Shown piece after piece: positions 1-13,304 of a DNA stretch of 64,000 bases. The number at the start of each line of letters is the position of its first letter. The stretch's first letter is position 1. Position numbers and translations under genes: made by a program. The stretch is from contig CM063112.1 in NCBI GenBank assembly GCA_031841125.1, forward strand, positions 59,263,722-59,327,721. Direction: 5' to 3'. The notes below the pieces were generated by a model. It was not told where the DNA came from and ran no database searches. It saw only the letters and a list, made by a program, of their open reading frames with translations. Source of the stretch: Acanthococcus lagerstroemiae. Its lineage: Eukaryota; Arthropoda; Insecta; Hemiptera; Eriococcidae.

Positions 1-995
1 CCTGACTGCATTGCGTATATCTTTCGAATTCCTACCTTTCTCTCATCTCTCTTCTCTTTTTCATTCGCATTTCTTTCTAGCATTTCATTTCTTTTACATT
101 TCTTTTTACACAGGTAACCATGTACTACACGAGAAATTTTACCGCGGCACTGTAGCACAAGCTGTTCTTATTCTACAGCTGTTTGAAGTTAGGAGTTTAT
201 AGGCTCTTTTTGAAGTGACCAACTTTTCCTCCGCCCGGAAAAATCATGAGGAACTTAAAAGAAGCCAGAAAAACCACTTGATTTGAGGAATATGTACTAA
301 GAAGAAATACAAAATAATAAAATGGGAGAAAGACTCACGAACACCGAATGAAGGAATAGAATAGATTTGTGGTACCTTTACAGAAATGGTAATATTCAAA
401 ATATTGTACAGTTATCACCTGAGATCGAAGAAAGATATCCACGATTTCGCTTTATCAATTTTTTTTTGTTTAACTTCTCAAACTTAGAACAGGCATGTTT
501 TCAATGTAGCGAGATAGGGAAGGTCTCATTTGACTTAGAATTGTACACAGAAATTGAATCTACAGACGCCTTAAAAACGTCTTAAACTTCATATAAGCCG
601 TTATTGAAATGACGCGTCAGTTGTAATTAATACCAAACATGACCATTTAACTGTTACATTTTGGCAGCTATTACCCCAGACATCCTACAGGTACATACAT
701 CAATGCATTCTTATGTGAAATGTATCTACACTAGCTGGCCAACTTCGCGGCTCATTTAAACCATAGGCTAAAGTGAGTGAAATTTCTGACCAGTAATTCG
801 TGTTCTTGAGCTCTAATAATGTCAGAAAATATTTGAAAAGTCAATTATTAGACCTAGACCTCTGTAATCAGCCTAATACGACATATTATACAATTTTATA
901 CATTCGCTAACGAGTGTATCACTCGGCTTGTATAGGCGATATTTTAGATTTCCTGTGTTGTAGTTGATGGGAGGTCTAATTTATCGTGAGAATTT

Positions 996-1262
996 TCAAT
1001 GCGAAGGGAGATCTTTGCTATGTCGCCACATGTCACTGAGGCCTCCCTTTGTTTCATACAGCACTGTTTCATGGAGACCACGAGTTGATTTCTTGAACGT
1101 AAATATGAGCTTAACAGTTTTCTTATCGGCGTTTGGCCGCTGGAGCTTTACAGTGCTCAAATTTTTGAGTTGTGTCTGCGCAATAATTGCATCATTTGAT
1201 ACACACATGTTTTGCCAAACACATAATTTGTCTGCGATTCTATAAAGATGTCCAAACCCCAC
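996..1262 (-). other. Candidate exon or small ORF of unknown function (left arm)
   Basis: This open frame of 88 codons has non-repetitive, coding-like amino acid composition. It ends in KSTRGLHETVLYETKGGLSD... and a stop. The frame opens near an acceptor-like pyrimidine tract plus AG (CTTTATAG read on the - strand), and there is no convincing ATG, so a terminal exon is more likely than a whole gene. I recognise no domain. An identical copy exists in the other arm. Confidence 0.3.
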
Positions 1263-2005
1263 AAATGAAAAATGCGCGAACCCCTATAAGAAGAAGAAAA
1301 TGGCGGTTGAAAAGCCATAGTGTGCCGGAGAACACAATATACTGAAGAAACACTTCAGGAATTTGTTGCATGTTGACTTTCTACCCTCCAAATCTTAGTT
1401 CGAGGAATGTCTAAAGTTGAACCCAATATTACGTTATAGAATGTGGGAAACACTTGTTAATAGGCTGCGCCACTTCCAGAAAACATGTACTACTTAAAAA
1501 TACATTTAATTTCTTTTATTATACGTAGGTCCGTACTGTTTGTTCATTTTAATATGGGTCTGATTTAATGGCCCGACAAAACAAAGGGATACATCGACAG
1601 GAACAAATGTAAATACGATAAGTTAATGGGTCCAACGACAATTTCCACAGTGCAAACAATAAATAAATGAATGCCCGACAAAAAAAAAAAAAAAAAAAAA
1701 AAGTGGGGCGACGTAACAAGGAATTAAATTACACGAAATATGATGCACGACAATAAAATACAATGCACTGTTGAAAATTAATTACGCCAGTAACTTGGGT
1801 GGCGACAAATTAAATGTTATAAGCGAATTTTTGTGCAGACGTTAATTTAAGTGAAAACTATAAATAAATGAAAAAAAAAGCTTTCGCAGTAGTGAAAGCA
1901 AAACCGACTTTTAAAGCTACGTATTATTGAGAAAATATACTGAGGAATAAATAAAACCATGTACTCTGTAATCAAATTAAATACAAATAGAACAAAACAA
2001 AAAAA

Positions 2006-2557
2006 CAGGGATGGCAAATGAAACGAAACGAAATAACGATTGATTTTTGTCTAAAATATTCAAACGAAATAACAAAACGAAATGAAAATGTAGCAAAAAA
2101 AGCGAAACGAAAAACCAAAGTGAAAAATAGAGGGAAGAAAAAAGGTAACCGAAAAACTAAACTGAAACACAGAGAATTTCTTACGTTTTTACTTTTTAAC
2201 ATAATATAATAAATTAAAATTAATAATTATGAATCTTATTACTGTTTTTCGCGAATCGTGACTGAAAAAACCAAAAATGAAAGATATCATGAAGGAAAAT
2301 TGAAATTGCATCAGTTTCTGAAATGCATGGGAATCATTAATCCTTTGAATTAATATGTGTATTGTACCCAATGACATGAAAAAAACGAAATGATAACGAA
2401 ATGATTCAGTTTCGTTATAAACAAAACAAATGAACACCGGTCTGAAATAAACGAAACGGAAAACCAAACGAAAAATCGCGCATGAAAAACCAAAAATGTT
2501 GAAAATAACGAAACGAAATAACAAAATGAAAAAATATTGTTTCGTTTGCCATACCTG
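2006..2557. mobile_element. MITE-like element filled with CGAAA-type repeats (left arm)
   Basis: Its ends are CAGGGATGGCAAA at 2006 and TTTGCCATACCTG ending 2557, imperfect inverted termini beginning CAG as in hAT-type MITEs. The interior is largely degenerate repetition of AACGAAA/ATAACGAAACG units on one strand. A 17-bp direct repeat (TCAAATTAAATACAAA) lies outside both ends, at about 1973 and 2585, separated from the termini by A-tracts, so the true duplication is uncertain. Confidence 0.6.
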
Positions 2558-3864
2558 GAAAAAAAAAAAAAAAAAGTCTAAGAATCAAATTAAATACAAA
2601 AGGGAAAATTATGAAATCAAATGAATACTGAAAGCGCTGGAGTAGTTCAAGGAAAAAAAAAAGTGGATAACAATAAAGCAAAACTTATACCTCCCAAAAA
2701 AGAAATCCTATATAAAAATATAATATCAAAAGAAGTAAACGAAAAAAAAAAGAAAAAGAAAGAGAAAAAAAGCAGCTCCTTTTCTTTGTAAAGTCGGAAA
2801 AAAGTATCCCACATTGTACAAAGAAAACAAAACAAATGGATAGCAACACTTAATATGGAATTTACTGTGGTAACACTGACGCTTGAGCGACTTATAAGTG
2901 ACCCTGTAGTATACCTACAGTATCGGGTCCAACTAAACGGAGCGCACCGTGGAATCATTCGGCATCCACAGGCGCGCTTTATTCTGATCTCAAATTGAGG
3001 AAAACTCATGAACGACTTGACCAATTTTCATCGAACTTTAACTAGCACAATTTCAGGTAATATCAAACTTTGGAATCAATTGATTCAATACTTTTTGAAA
3101 TTTTTGTGCCATAAAATTTGTCCGTACATACATATTGTATACATACATACAAAAATATAGATTTACTTACTCAAATTATGACGCCCAAATCACACACAAA
3201 GTGTCTAGTTATGACGCCCGCTTCCCCAGTTGTAACGCCCGTTTCGGGCGCCACAACTTTTTTAAATGGAAGTCAGTGCAGATGACTATTGGTATTGGTG
3301 CTATCTGTAGTCGATAGACGAATTTTTAGCCGGGCGCCAGAACTAGTGTAGAGTATATAATCTTATACAAAATGGTGCACGGCACTTGCCTCAAGAGTGC
3401 GCTTCTATATATTCAAAATACACAATTGTAGCGCTTAAGGCGCCCCGTATACCTTTTTAATATCCGCTGCTTCAAGCGCCAAGTATTCCCTGAAACAGCG
3501 GCAACATTGCCCAGCAGGTAGTAAATTCCAGACACACGTCTGCGACACCGCAGTGAACGGGTTTCCTTTCTGTTTTTATTTTTATTTTTTCCCATTAGTA
3601 TGTGTGACTGCAAACCTACATTTACGAGCGATCGTCGGACTACTCATTCGTTGTATTCCTTCTTTCACTACATTTGCGTCCACATGGCCGACCATCAGGA
3701 CAGCGACTTACAAAACTCTAATAGCGATGTAAAGAACTCGAAAATTGCGGAAAATTGCAACTGAAAATTAGTCCCAAGGGAAGGCTGAATGGTGAGGAGG
3801 AAGGGAATAACCCCTGAAATAAAGTCTGCAACCCTTTAAAACCTTCATTTGGAATAGAAAGTAA

Positions 3865-3943
3865 TTGAAGCGCTACGTGGAAGAAGGCTTCGATCAATGT
3901 ATTTCTTATGAGACGAAGGCCCTTCTTCCACGCAGCGCTTCAA
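3865..3943. repeat. Hairpin-forming inverted repeat (left arm)
   Basis: GAAGCGCTACGTGGAAGAAG at about 3867 pairs with CTTCTTCCACGCAGCGCTTC ending at about 3942, with one mismatch and a loop of roughly 35 bp. It could be a tiny foldback MITE. It lies in the 3' flank of the desaturase with no gene nearby. Confidence 0.7.
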
Positions 3944-5312
3944 TTTTTAAGCTCATTTCGGGAGGTACCCACAGCGATTGAAGAAATTCCGTAAATCAAT
4001 GGTAATTCCTACGGGTTAACTTTTTCCAATTTTGTTCAAACTTTGCAGATTGTTTTGAATGAGATGCCTACGGCTATGAACGCCTTGTGGGTAATAAAGC
4101 CATATCGCCCAAAAACATATTCGTGTTTAAAAATTTCGGTAGATGACATGATATCTGCACACGAGAAAAAATATAATTGGCCGGGAAAATAATGAATTAT
4201 CGTTTAAAATATAAGTGGTTCGAAAATATTTTTTGTCTTTCTTACTAATAAAATAGTTGTTAATGTTGTCGTTAAGTATGTACCATTATTTAGTACGCAA
4301 AAGTCCTGTCGGGCAACCCCTTTTTCTTGTCGTGTCGTGTAATATTCCCCTTTTAATATTATTTTCATTAATCAATAATTTTTTTACTGTTCGGTAATTT
4401 CGTCACAACTATTGGTTCCTTTATTCATTACCTATTGTTTTTATTATAATTTTTTTGCTCCTTGATAATTTTGACACTATCAATTAATTTAAGTGAAAAC
4501 TATAAATAAGTGAAAAAACAAATAAGTAAAAAATAATAATATCGTATATCAGACCCCTGTAGATCCTTAAGGGCGGAGAAGATGGAGAAAATGACTCCAG
4601 AAACGGATTCAGCATTCTGTTTCTACATACAAGGTGAGAAAACGACCACGTTTCTTTTCTTCTCTTTCATTCGATGTTGGCAGTTTGGGGCCCGTTGACT
4701 AGGAAGATTGCGTTCGGATTGCTGCCCAAAAAATTTGAGCATAGTGCAGCTTGCGGCGGAAGAAAAAGTGCACTTTGAAGATAGGAGATTGTACATTCTT
4801 CCAGTGACTTCCATGCACTCGACTCAATACACGCTGTTAGTCATTGCTGTTTTCCATTTGTTCTTCCGGTACTTCCGATACATGAGTGCCATCTCCGTAC
4901 TTCTGAATGTAGGTTTTTACGAGCCTGTCCGATGGTCTTTTTAAATCATACGCCCAACCTATCTTTGTGAAGAAATTGAGTACAGCGGCCGTAGTATTCA
5001 TATAACCACCCCCGAATTCGGATGCTCTATAGTCCCACGGAAACGAGTGATGGTAGTTGTGCCAACCCTCTCCGTAAGATAGGAAAGACACGTAGGCGTT
5101 ATTTCTGGATCGGATGCGTCTGCAAAATATCAAATTCATATAAAAGTTTGACTTTTTATGTATCGATATAGATCGGTCGTTAGTGAGCAGAATCCTACTC
5201 TTTGTGAACAGAAGGATTCCTTTGGCAGGAATGATCGGTTGACACCCCTTTTCAATTCCAGACGTGGCGTACCGCGAAAATTCATGCTAGCAGAGAGGGG
5301 AGGTTGTAACAT

Positions 5313-6130
5313 CTAAATCTTCTTGTTGTTTTTTTTCTCGAATACTATGTACCAAATCTTTTTCAAAAATAGCTCAGTGCGAGAATGGTCTTCCTGAAAT
5401 TTTATATTAGAGATACCGTGCTTCGTCAAAGTGGCGTCCTTTTCTAGCTTCATTTCACACAATATGTGTTCTGGGCTGTTGTTGTACTTATACCTTAGTC
5501 TCTCGACGAGTAGGTCGCGCTTTTCCACATTTTCTCTGCTTTGTTAATCTTCTCATTTCTGAGAAGGACTTACAATTTGTATCCTTCGTTATCTGCTCTT
5601 CGTAGCTCATCCTTTGCCTTCATTTTCAGTTGTTTTTTTCCCGCAAACATTCTAGCAGTAATAACAATATCCCCTGGATCTATCAACTTTTCTCTTTACG
5701 ATTACATTCCAAATTTCTCTTTTCCTTACTATTCGCCTCGATACTTCCTCATTCATGATCTTTTCTAACAATTTGATTTTCAACATTCTCTGATAACACC
5801 ACGTTTCAAAAGCTACTATCCTTTTTCTTTCTTGTATTCCTGTTGTCCAGGTATCACGTCCATACAATGCTAAACTCCAAATATATACGTTTGAAGAAAT
5901 CCTACTCTTACTTTAAAATCTTCTTATGTCTCTTTTTTTGAAAAAAAAAACTCTCTCTTAGCTTGTTCCATTGTAATTTTGATTTCTGTTTTCCTTCTGG
6001 CATCAGACTACCTAAGTATTTAAATTCCTTACCTCCGTTATTTTTCACCTGTGACCTGTCCACTCCATATTCATTGGATTTTGTTACCATCTACTGACTA
6101 CCATCATTTTGTTTTGTTCTTATTCATCTT
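5313..6130 (-). pseudogene. RTE-type LINE fragment in intron 4 of desaturase copy A
   Basis: Frames on the - strand show the C-terminal signature of RTE-like LINE ORFs: LYGRDTWTTG..., then FETWCYQRML..., then NEEVSRRI and WNVIVKRK (around 5652-5867). A preceding piece reads GKEFKYLGSLM (5908-6090). The fragment has stops and frameshifts and lacks the RT catalytic core. It lies between two imperfect inverted repeats in the intron. Confidence 0.7.
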
Positions 6131-8017
6131 CAAGATTTTATTAAGTTTGTTCTGTCAGGTCAAAGTTAGAACTATTTTATTAGTGTGTTGATACGACTCA
6201 GCGTTTTATAGTTTTTATACGATCGTGAGCAGTTTGACAGTCTATCCCGGACTTTTTTTTTTTTTTGCGAACCTGTCACAGTAACCCGCCTCTTTTCCAT
6301 CACCATAAATTTTCGCGGTGTGGTACATCTGAAACTAAAGAGGGGAGAATTAAATATTTGTGCCCAAGGGATTCTTTTATTCATAAACTGGTGGATATAC
6401 GGCCATTTTCTGGTCACTAATAACTGGACTAATGGTAGAACGAAGGAAATATCTGTACTCACTTATCATAGGGACGTTGACCCCACATATGGGCGAAACT
6501 ATTCACACTGGAACTGAGGTGAAGCAGAATCACGTGGTGGATTAAGGCTAGCGAAAGTGAGCACAGCCACCACTCTTGCCACAGGTACATCGGTATTAAA
6601 GTAGGTAATATGTAGCAGAAAAATGTTACTAAAGGTAAGAAATATCTGAAAAAGAAGGACATTATAACAGCTATATGAATATGATGATCTGTGCTCTCCC
6701 AAGATTTCGGAAGTTGATAGGAAGTCCATCGAAGGTTTTCTACTGCTTACCCATTTACTTGCAACATCTTTCTGAGGAACAATATTATGGAGGATGTGGT
6801 GCAAATATGGATTCCACTTTCGTTTTGAAGAATTTTTCAGAACCGAACAGGTCAGTGTCACCCTTTTTCGTGTAATTAGATAGAGAAAATATACAGATCT
6901 CACTATCTTAACGATTATTGCAAAACTTATTAGTAATGTCACAGTTTAGAAGGTCTTGAAAGATAGTTGAAACCAACCTGCATCCAAAAGGTGCAAGTGG
7001 TTTGGACCCCTGTGATAAACCTAAAAAAATAGCAACAAATAAATGACCTGTAATCGATTTAGTTGGTGAAAAAAAATGAAAAATACATTCAACTGTCAAA
7101 CAAAACTGACTAGATATTAAAAAATAGCAAAATGTAAAAATATTAAATTTTCCTTCGTGGCATGTATAAAATAATATGAATTTCAATTAGAAGACATTTT
7201 TAAACAAAATACCAGCATCCTTATTCTCCGAGATACATAGGGGGTTCAAATTATCCGCATATGGCAATCTAAATAAATCTAATCACAATTCTATGAGAAT
7301 TTTGAATTTAATCGAATTTTCCTGTGCAAGGCAAAGCCATCTACACTTTTTTCTAGCGTACCAAATTTTACAGGCTACTTATTCGATATACCTGATTAGA
7401 AACTTACTGATTTGTTTGTGAAAAAACTTTCCGAGCGTCCGAAAACAAAAACACGGGTATTCCCTTATACCATGATAACCAACATCACGGGAGCCTAAGA
7501 TGTTGTAGACAGTTTTTTGGATGGGTGTAGAATAAATGCAGCGAATTTCCATTCGAGAGAGCTCAATACAAGTCGAGGTTTAAGAGGGTTCAAATTTGAA
7601 CCACTTCCTCTATAGACCAAATTTCCAGAACCCTTTACGAATCGATTGTTTCGTGTACTTAAATCAAGCGAATTCCTCATTCCCCAATAATTACAGAAAT
7701 GTACCTGTCAAAAAATCTCAGTAACGGATCATTCGTAATATCACTTATGTCGATTTCCGGTCTCCGACGAGTCACCTCTGGATGTTCTTCTTGTAGTAAC
7801 CATCCGGCATGGGAGAAGTAGAAACCGCGTTTCGAATTATGCGGATCCGCATCCGTATCGCTGTATTTATGATGCAGTCTGTGATTGTGTACCCAGTGGT
7901 ACAAAGGATACTGAAAAGTACAACACTACCGTTAAACGAATAGCTCATTATTGAGGAAGTGAGAGGTGAACTAAAAAGCCGCGGTACTTGTCCAGCTGAA
8001 TAGTAGCCAATGAGTAG

Positions 8018-11000
8018 TGTAGCGTGAAAATTTCTGATAAGCCTCTAACCTAAAGGAGGAGAGGCCACAGAAATTCTCCCACTACCCTGACGCCACACCC
8101 CTAAGAGTCGGTCTGTCCCCTCGTGAGAAGAGACAGGGATGGGGTCAGCGTATATAAAAAAAATTCTCGCAAGCCTCCTCACCGACCAGAGGAGGACGAG
8201 CAAAGTCAGACTATAGGTCCGCTGACTGAACCATAAATTTTGAACACGAAGAAAAATCAAGAGTAAGATGAGCCTAACACAGAGGTAAAATGCACCTTAG
8301 TTTGAAATAGCCGAATGCAGTCTTCTAGCTACTTACTGGTTTGCCGTATCTTTCTGTATGGGCATGCCTCCACAAAAAAATAAAAAAAAGAAAGTAAAGA
8401 ATGAAAAATATAATGAGGCCTCAATTATCAAATAATATCATTGCAACAATATATAAAGAAGGAATACTAAAATAAGATTAAACATTAGCGGAAATGAAGC
8501 AACTGAGGCGATGGTCTGAAAGCAGGGTAAGGGAGTAAACCAAAATGAAGGGTTCTACTAACGATCTTCACCACACTGTGCGTCACGCCTGGGCTCCCGA
8601 ATCCGTCCTCACAAGAGTGGCTATCTGTATTTTACGCCATGTGGGAAGGTCTGTTGGGTATACACACATTGGCAGAGCAAGCTGGTCCAAGTATGGCTCC
8701 CCAGCCACCTCGAACTGCAATATCGGGCGCTGGACATAAGACAAGTAGTCGGGTCCACTACTGACTCAGAGGTGTCAGCTCACCTGCCTACTGGCCCCCT
8801 CCTGCACTCGTCGGTGAAGACCTTTGCAGGTCGGCCAGTTTCCCAGGGGACAGAACCTTCACTCACATCTTCAGACTACTTGATCCAAAATAAATGAAAA
8901 AATAAAAAATAAAAATAATTTAGTTGACATTCGCGATGTTGCAAATGCTGTAGTCTGGTGGGAAAAACTTTACGTGAACACAAATAACGAATAATATAAA
9001 AATCCCTCCCAGTCATAAGGATTCCGGCAACTTCAATTCCAGGGCCGAATTGAAGAGAGAGTACCCGACACTATACGTTTATACTAAAAAAATAAAAATA
9101 ACAAAAGTTTCATGCCAGGTACCCAGATCGTTAGAGAGAAATTTGGTGAGTAGAGGGAACTCAGATCAACGCCTCGCCACCTATTCGATACTGATCTGTA
9201 ACCGTACAATGAAACCAAAAGATACATATTTGGTTAAAGGACGGTACAAGATGCCGAGAATTAACATATTTTACTATATACAAATCGACTATACAACGAG
9301 CAGCATCCTGCATGGGGGAAGGAGACATCTACAGTCATTCACCCTGAAGGCTGAAGCGACAAGAGCATACGCAAATGAGAGTGCATTCTCCCTTTCAACA
9401 AACGGCAGCGCTGATTCCGCTTTGTGAAAGGGGATGAAAGAGAGAGTGAAACCCGCTATGGTCAATGTCCGGATTTCGGGACAAAAGAGGTTGGTTCAAC
9501 GCATACAGTTACAAAAAACAAACAAAACAAAACAAGAGAAAAAGAGAACTCTATACGGAATTCGTTGACCCACTCCTACTTTTTCTATAAGTGCAGCATT
9601 CCCAGATTAAAATTAATACATGAGGTCAAGGGGGAAAAGGGAAACTTCATAAAACGAGAAAAAAAAATGAAAAGAGGAAATCTACATAAAGCGCCAATAC
9701 CACGTATTGGGTACGCTAACTCAGTAGAGAAAAAATAAACAAAAAAAATAAAATAAAATAAAAAATCAAGTAGACCAGAGGGAAACTTGCCAAAAAGGGT
9801 TAACAGGGTTGTGCAAAATTTCGAGTGATGAATAATTTTGACTATAGATGCGGCGCAACAACCCTGAGGTAGTTTACCGAGGTGCCCAGCTCCATAATGA
9901 GCTGGAAAAGAGGAAACACAAGGTATCCTAGGAAGGGGATTAAAAACTGGGGACGATAGGAAAAAGAGTTTGTTTCTCGTGTCCGCCTAGTACATAGAAA
10001 TATTACGTTCTACAAATTGCTCCCCAAGAACACAGATTATATGTTTCATGCCCCAATTAAGCCATCAATTTTGGTGGCAATAAAAAAAAAAGAAAAAAAA
10101 ATGTAAACAAGAATGTTTTTCGACCCCCAGAGGGGTCCCGATCCCCACACAAACGGAAAGGCTACGAAATTAAAGAAAAAGGCTGAAACAGGTTAGACTC
10201 CCATCCTGCCAGCAAAGGAAAATACAAACCACACTGTGGCCCACGAAAGGGATACAAGGATCCTAAGAGTGAGGAACGATGCCGTCAACTCAAGTGGGAG
10301 AGAAAAGGAGCTCACAGGGGTAGGTCCTCTTTCGTCACCCGAAGCAGAGTTCGGGCCGAGAGGTAAAAAAGATAAACGTCACCTCCATCTCAAGCAGTAA
10401 CTGGAGGCAATGAAAATACTCCCCATATCCCCAGGTCACGAATTCGTGAACGCAAGATTACCCTACTTGGGCATCCACTTAAAACGGATAAAAAGAAAAG
10501 AAACAATATGGGAAAAAAAAAATAAAAGGGAATGACTGATTCCAGCTCATAAATCGAACCCTATTTCTACCGCCCCGGGTACAGCCAAAAGGGGCAAGAA
10601 AGAAAAAAAAAATATAAACAAAAACACCCGGGTATAAGGTAAATACACATAATTACACCACTATGAGAGGGTCCATGTTAATAAACGGGAAAGCTGAAAA
10701 GGAAAATATGAGCAATAAACAAATAAAAGAAAATTACCAACACTTTACCGCAGCAAATCTAACGAAGTTCGAAGAGCAGGCCTGATCGACGAATCCGTGC
10801 ATTGGCTGGTGCTGAAATGGAAGAGTAAAAAAGAGAGAAAAAAAAATGGCCGATAGGTTTAAAAGCCCAAATAGGCCCAACCCCCAGATTGTCCCAAATC
10901 CTTAACATGACTCAGCGTTAGGAAAATTTAATAAATAAAAATTGACCTCGAAAAAAGGAAAGAGAAAGAAAGAAAAAATAAATAAATAAAAAGGTGAGGG

Positions 11001-12744
11001 AATTAATTTAGATGACCCGAAGGCCCAACCTCAGATATAAAATAAATGTAGATGAACTACTTCCCCCAAAAAGCTTCATATAAGTAAGTTAAAAAAAAAA
11101 AGAAAAGAAATAACAAAGTAAGAAACACCCCTCCTTGAGACTTAAAAAAAAACACAAAAAAACTGACCATAATAAAAATTAGGGCAACAAGAAAATAAAA
11201 CAAATATAAAAAATTAAATAAAAATAATAGACAGCAAATTTTGACAGTGAATTAGCAGGATGTGAATGGCAGCGAGCGATACTACGAAGCAGAAGAGATG
11301 ACATTGGTCAAATTGTAAATTCCAACATCCTGATTTTTGAACAGATCTTGATGGCAGCTAGCTCGATAAAAATAAAAAATGCTAATTTCCCTCAGTGGAG
11401 AGCCATTGCATCCCTTGATGGTCAGAATATTCCATAACTCGTCCCACGGCGCATGATGAGTAGGGGGTGTGCAGCCCCCTGTCCATATTGGCACTTAGCC
11501 GAACATTATTCGAGAGTTACTCATGGTTTAAAGAAAAAGAAAGCCAACCTTAGGCACTTGGCATATTAAACAGACTCAAATCGAAAGTTAATCAAGTTCA
11601 CTGATTATACGCTATTACGTTCATAGCGATTTGCGGCACCGTCGCGGACCTTTACCGAAAACCAAAGTTGCTATCTCCGACCCGTTGGATCCCGAGAAAA
11701 ATCGCGCGCGCTTCGGAGACACATTTCAACTCCAAGACCCGAAAAAGCAGAAGCCGACTCCACCAAAAACCGTACTCTCTCCCATCCTCCGCGGTCAACT
11801 GTGTCGAAGCAATCTTCACCTTTCTCCAGAGTCACCTCTGGAAGCGGGACAGGCCCATCCTCCAAAGCTCTAGTAGAAGGGCAAAATTTGCGAATCCTAG
11901 TCCAGCAAATCACTCCAGACGCCGGGGTGGATATAGAATCTGGAAAAGGTGATTTTGATTGGTTGGGATAATAGAAAGTAGATCTTCCCTCGATCTGGAG
12001 GGATTCACCACTTTACTGGAAACTGGAATGGCGGAAAAGACTTTGATTCAAATCATGAGAAGAAAAAAAAAAAAAAAGAAAAAAGAAAAACAGGTTCATT
12101 AAGCAGATAGTTGAAGGTTGGGGCTGAAGAACCGGGTAATGAACTGCTGGACTAGGCTTCACCGTGAACCTCGACAAAAAATGCCGCAGAGACAAAGTTA
12201 CAAAAAACTGAGTATAAAAGATCGGTAGGTACGTGACTATCCAAGAAATCATGCGACTTTCTCACATATCCGATGATCCATTCAGGTCAGGCCAATATCA
12301 AAAGAAGACAACAGAAAGAAAAAGAAACTGTAAATCAAGGGTGAATAGGGCAAAGCACTGCATTAATCCAGCGGTATGAGAGAAAGATTTGATGTATACA
12401 AAGAGGAACATGAGAGAAAAGAAATTCGTTAAAATGCATCGGACACTGGCCAAGTTGGATCGGAAATGCAATGACCTGAGCTATTGAGTGCAGAAAAAGA
12501 AAGAATCAGGTCTCGGAGCGGAATAGTAAAACAGAAAAAGGTTATAAAACATCCGTATTATTTGTGTGCCTATGCACCTGCCCTGGCTTGTTACAACCAA
12601 CAAGAGGGACTGCGGATACATTAAGGGCCATAAAGCTAAACCGTGAGAAATCTGGAAACTGCCGCAGATTCAAAATTAGAAAGAAATTCGGCAGAAAATA
12701 TGAAATTGTGGCTGGCTCATCCACCGACGAAAAATCACGCTACA
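8018..12744. mobile_element. 4.7-kb insertion in desaturase exon 2 with 10-bp inverted termini
   Basis: Comparison with the intact copy places the ends exactly. The empty site reads CAATGAGTAGGAATATCC; here GTAG occurs at 8014-8017 and again at 12745-12748. The element starts TGTAGCGTGA and ends TCACGCTACA, a perfect 10-bp inverted repeat. No direct terminal repeat (LTR) was found when the first 300 bp were compared by eye with the last 400 bp. Termini of TGTNR...YNACA form with a 4-bp duplication are known for Ginger-type cut-and-paste elements, whose transposase resembles retroviral integrase. Retroelement-like TG...CA ends are the other reading. No ORF of transposase size is present, so the copy is non-autonomous or decayed. 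The + strand is strikingly purine-rich, especially 8900-11250. Confidence 0.85.
11631..12000 (+). pseudogene. Degenerate proline/serine-rich coding remnant inside the 4.7-kb insertion
   Basis: Between 11631 and about 11970 base composition changes to a more balanced, coding-like pattern. Two overlapping + strand frames read as low-complexity basic and proline-rich protein (PEKNRARFGD..., then VTSGSGTGPSSKALVEGQNL...), and a frameshift would be needed to join them. It could be the decayed N-terminal part of a gag or ORF1-like protein, but no diagnostic motif is present and I do not assign a function. Confidence 0.3.
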
Positions 12745-13240
12745 GTAGGAATATCCGCAGAGGAAGTTTAGCTTTGAACGACTTATGTGACCATAATCGA
12801 TGTGCTCCTCCGGTAATTCCATATGCCCCAAAACAGGTATACAGGTACACTGAAGGGATGGACCAAAATTTCGAATTAATGATCGAATGAAAGTACAAAC
12901 TTTTCTGGAATTTAAGTCCTCTAACGTCTAATAATGCCATTAAATTATAATTCATTGACAACTGTCTTATTCATGGAGAAGCTGGCGAACTTACACCACA
13001 GCAAATTTATTATAGTTACTCGGGGAACAACAACATAAATGGCAACTGGAGTCGCGGCGTGAATGAAAATCAGTACCAAAATTATGAAATGAAAATATGG
13101 TTGATTTATCTTTAAGGCATCGCCAAATTTTTCATTCCGCGAGTCTTGGTTGACGACTTCGCCATCTTGTCTCGTTGTTGTTGCCAGGGTGTGACTGGTC
13201 AGCATTTTAAAGTCCAAACACTAAACATAAACAAACGAAG

Positions 13241-13304
13241 GGTGGCTCCTCATACATCGCACCCCTGGCCCCGGAGACTACCCTTTCGAGTATCGCATCA
13301 GTGA
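13241..13304 (+). repeat. Short dispersed repeat at the inner breakpoint of the left arm
   Basis: GGTGGCTCCTC..., then CTACCCTTTCGAGTATCGCA and TCAGTGA align over about 64 bp with 48808-48872, where the same repeat is a clean insertion in an intron of copy C. It starts within 4 bp of the point where the inverted arm ends. Confidence 0.75.

Larger units (their letters stand above)
4837..13205 (-). pseudogene. Acyl-CoA delta-9 desaturase, copy A (exon 2 split by a transposon)
   Basis: This is the mirror copy of the gene at 15102-18748. Exons on the - strand are 12995-13205, exon 2 in two pieces (12745-12849 and 7988-8017), 7705-7910, 6463-6645 and 4837-5119. All exon sequence otherwise appears the same as the intact copy and every histidine box is present. 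The 4727-bp element enters between the first histidine box and the end of exon 2, in the PLRIFLLIGYY stretch. The insertion plus duplication is a multiple of three, but the inserted DNA is full of stops, so no normal protein is expected. Only 39 bp of homologous 5' flank remain upstream of the ATG before the arm ends at 13244, so the promoter is probably lost too. It could be rescued only by splicing out the element, for which I see no evidence. Confidence 0.88.
1..13244 (-). repeat. Left arm of a large inverted duplication
   Basis: This arm is the reverse complement of 15063-23588. Base 1 pairs with about 23588 and base 13244 pairs with 15063. The paired coordinates sum to about 23576-23589 up to position 8017 and to 28307 from 12745 onward; the jump is the 4727-bp insertion plus its 4-bp duplication. 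Outside that insertion I see only scattered single-base differences, homopolymer length changes and one 8-bp indel (near 1851 versus 21731). The arm runs to the window edge, so its true length is unknown. An assembly artefact joining two haplotypes cannot be excluded from sequence alone. Confidence 0.95.

Noticed and set aside
8018..12744. LTR retrotransposon interpretation of the exon 2 insertion
   Set aside because: The TG...CA ends and 4-bp duplication would fit, but no direct repeat of the first few hundred bases was found at the other end, and no gag, RT or integrase motif is present.
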